14,665 nt of DNA from Muribaculaceae bacterium (GTDB lineage Bacteria > Bacteroidota > Bacteroidia > Bacteroidales > Muribaculaceae): assembly GCA_017557665.1 (NCBI GenBank), contig JAFYYI010000077.1, positions 1 to 14,665 on the forward strand, in the 5' to 3' direction. The position numbers and the translations under genes are program-made. The notes under the pieces were generated by a model. It ran no database searches and was not told where the DNA came from. It saw only the letters and a program-made list of their open reading frames with translations. Of the stretch, positions 14,447 through 14,665 are shown piece by piece. Every line of letters begins with the position of its first letter. Position 1 is the first letter of the stretch.

Positions 14447-14665
14447 TTAGGCGTGCTTCTTTGCCTCGTCAACGATAGCCTTGAAAGCGGCGGGATTGTT
14501 CATAGCCAGGTCGGCGAGCACCTTGCGGTTGATCTCGATACCAGCCTTGTGAATCAGGCCCATCAGCTTGCTGTAGGAGAGGTCCTCCATGCGAGCGGCA
14601 GCGTTGATACGCTGGATCCACAGCGCGCGGAAGTTGCGTTTTTTCTTCTTACGGTCAGCGTAAGC
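14447..14665 (-). CDS. rplT: 50S ribosomal protein L20, C-terminal part
   Basis: The 72 visible residues, [20 protein letters not shown] to the end VDEAKKHA, are the highly conserved C-terminal domain of L20, a 23S rRNA-binding assembly protein of the large subunit. The 5' part, about 43 residues, lies beyond the right edge. In most bacteria rplT is the last gene of infC-rpmI-rplT, which agrees with a terminator right after it here. Nothing unusual is seen in the visible part. Confidence 0.97.
   Translation of the reverse strand, partial: AYADRKKKKRNFRALWIQRINAAARMEDLSYSKLMGLIHKAGIEINRKVLADLAMNNPAAFKAIVDEAKKHA

Overview
The window looks like a chromosomal segment from a gut-type member of the order Bacteroidales (Muribaculaceae- or Prevotella-like). 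Four things point there: promoters of the Bacteroidota type (TTG, 19-20 bases, TAnnTTTG), no strong Shine-Dalgarno sites, a C10 protease with a dockerin-like GDVNGDG tail, and a VirE_N/BT4734-like protein. Genus cannot be fixed from the sequence alone.

Layout. (1) 1-2364, minus: a secreted C10 (streptopain-type) cysteine protease whose last residues run off the left edge. (2) 2587-3967: two gene remnants head to head, the C-terminal half of a membrane-anchored AraC-type regulator and a VirE_N/BT4734-like protein without its N-terminus. Both lose their 5' part at about 3120-3130, which marks a recombination junction. (3) 3968-5060: an AT-rich stretch without an intact gene. It holds degenerate ~100-bp direct repeats, a long imperfect inverted repeat, and a small ORF broken by two in-frame TAG codons. 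It is probably decayed mobile DNA and ends at a tRNA-Arg gene. (4) 5100-6046, all minus: tRNA-Arg(ACG) with its own promoter and terminator, a 68-residue single-span membrane protein, and a promoter-to-terminator unit of about 260 nt that has no credible ORF but a long-range helix, a candidate structured RNA. (5) 6402-9665, plus: a 1087-residue secreted protein with an Omp28-like thioredoxin-fold domain (CGWC) and a sorting-type C-terminal tail. (6) 10035-13500, plus: arcA-arcB-arcC, the full arginine deiminase pathway. Its two spacers carry heptanucleotide repeats and hairpins, and a perfect 19-bp hairpin closes the operon. (7) 13724-14338, plus: an unrecognised 204-residue secreted protein. 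(8) 14447-14665, minus: the C-terminal part of ribosomal protein L20 (rplT), convergent with the previous gene across a shared terminator hairpin.

How the genes work together. ArcA makes citrulline and ammonia from arginine. ArcB splits citrulline with phosphate into ornithine and carbamoyl phosphate. ArcC uses carbamoyl phosphate to make ATP. No arginine/ornithine antiporter lies in the window. A secreted protease upstream of an arginine-fermenting pathway fits a peptide-using lifestyle, but nothing in the sequence links the two directly.

The most interesting unexplained items are the candidate RNA at 5747-6011, the repeats and wobble-compatible hairpin inside the arc operon, the TAG-interrupted small ORF, and the head-to-head truncation junction.
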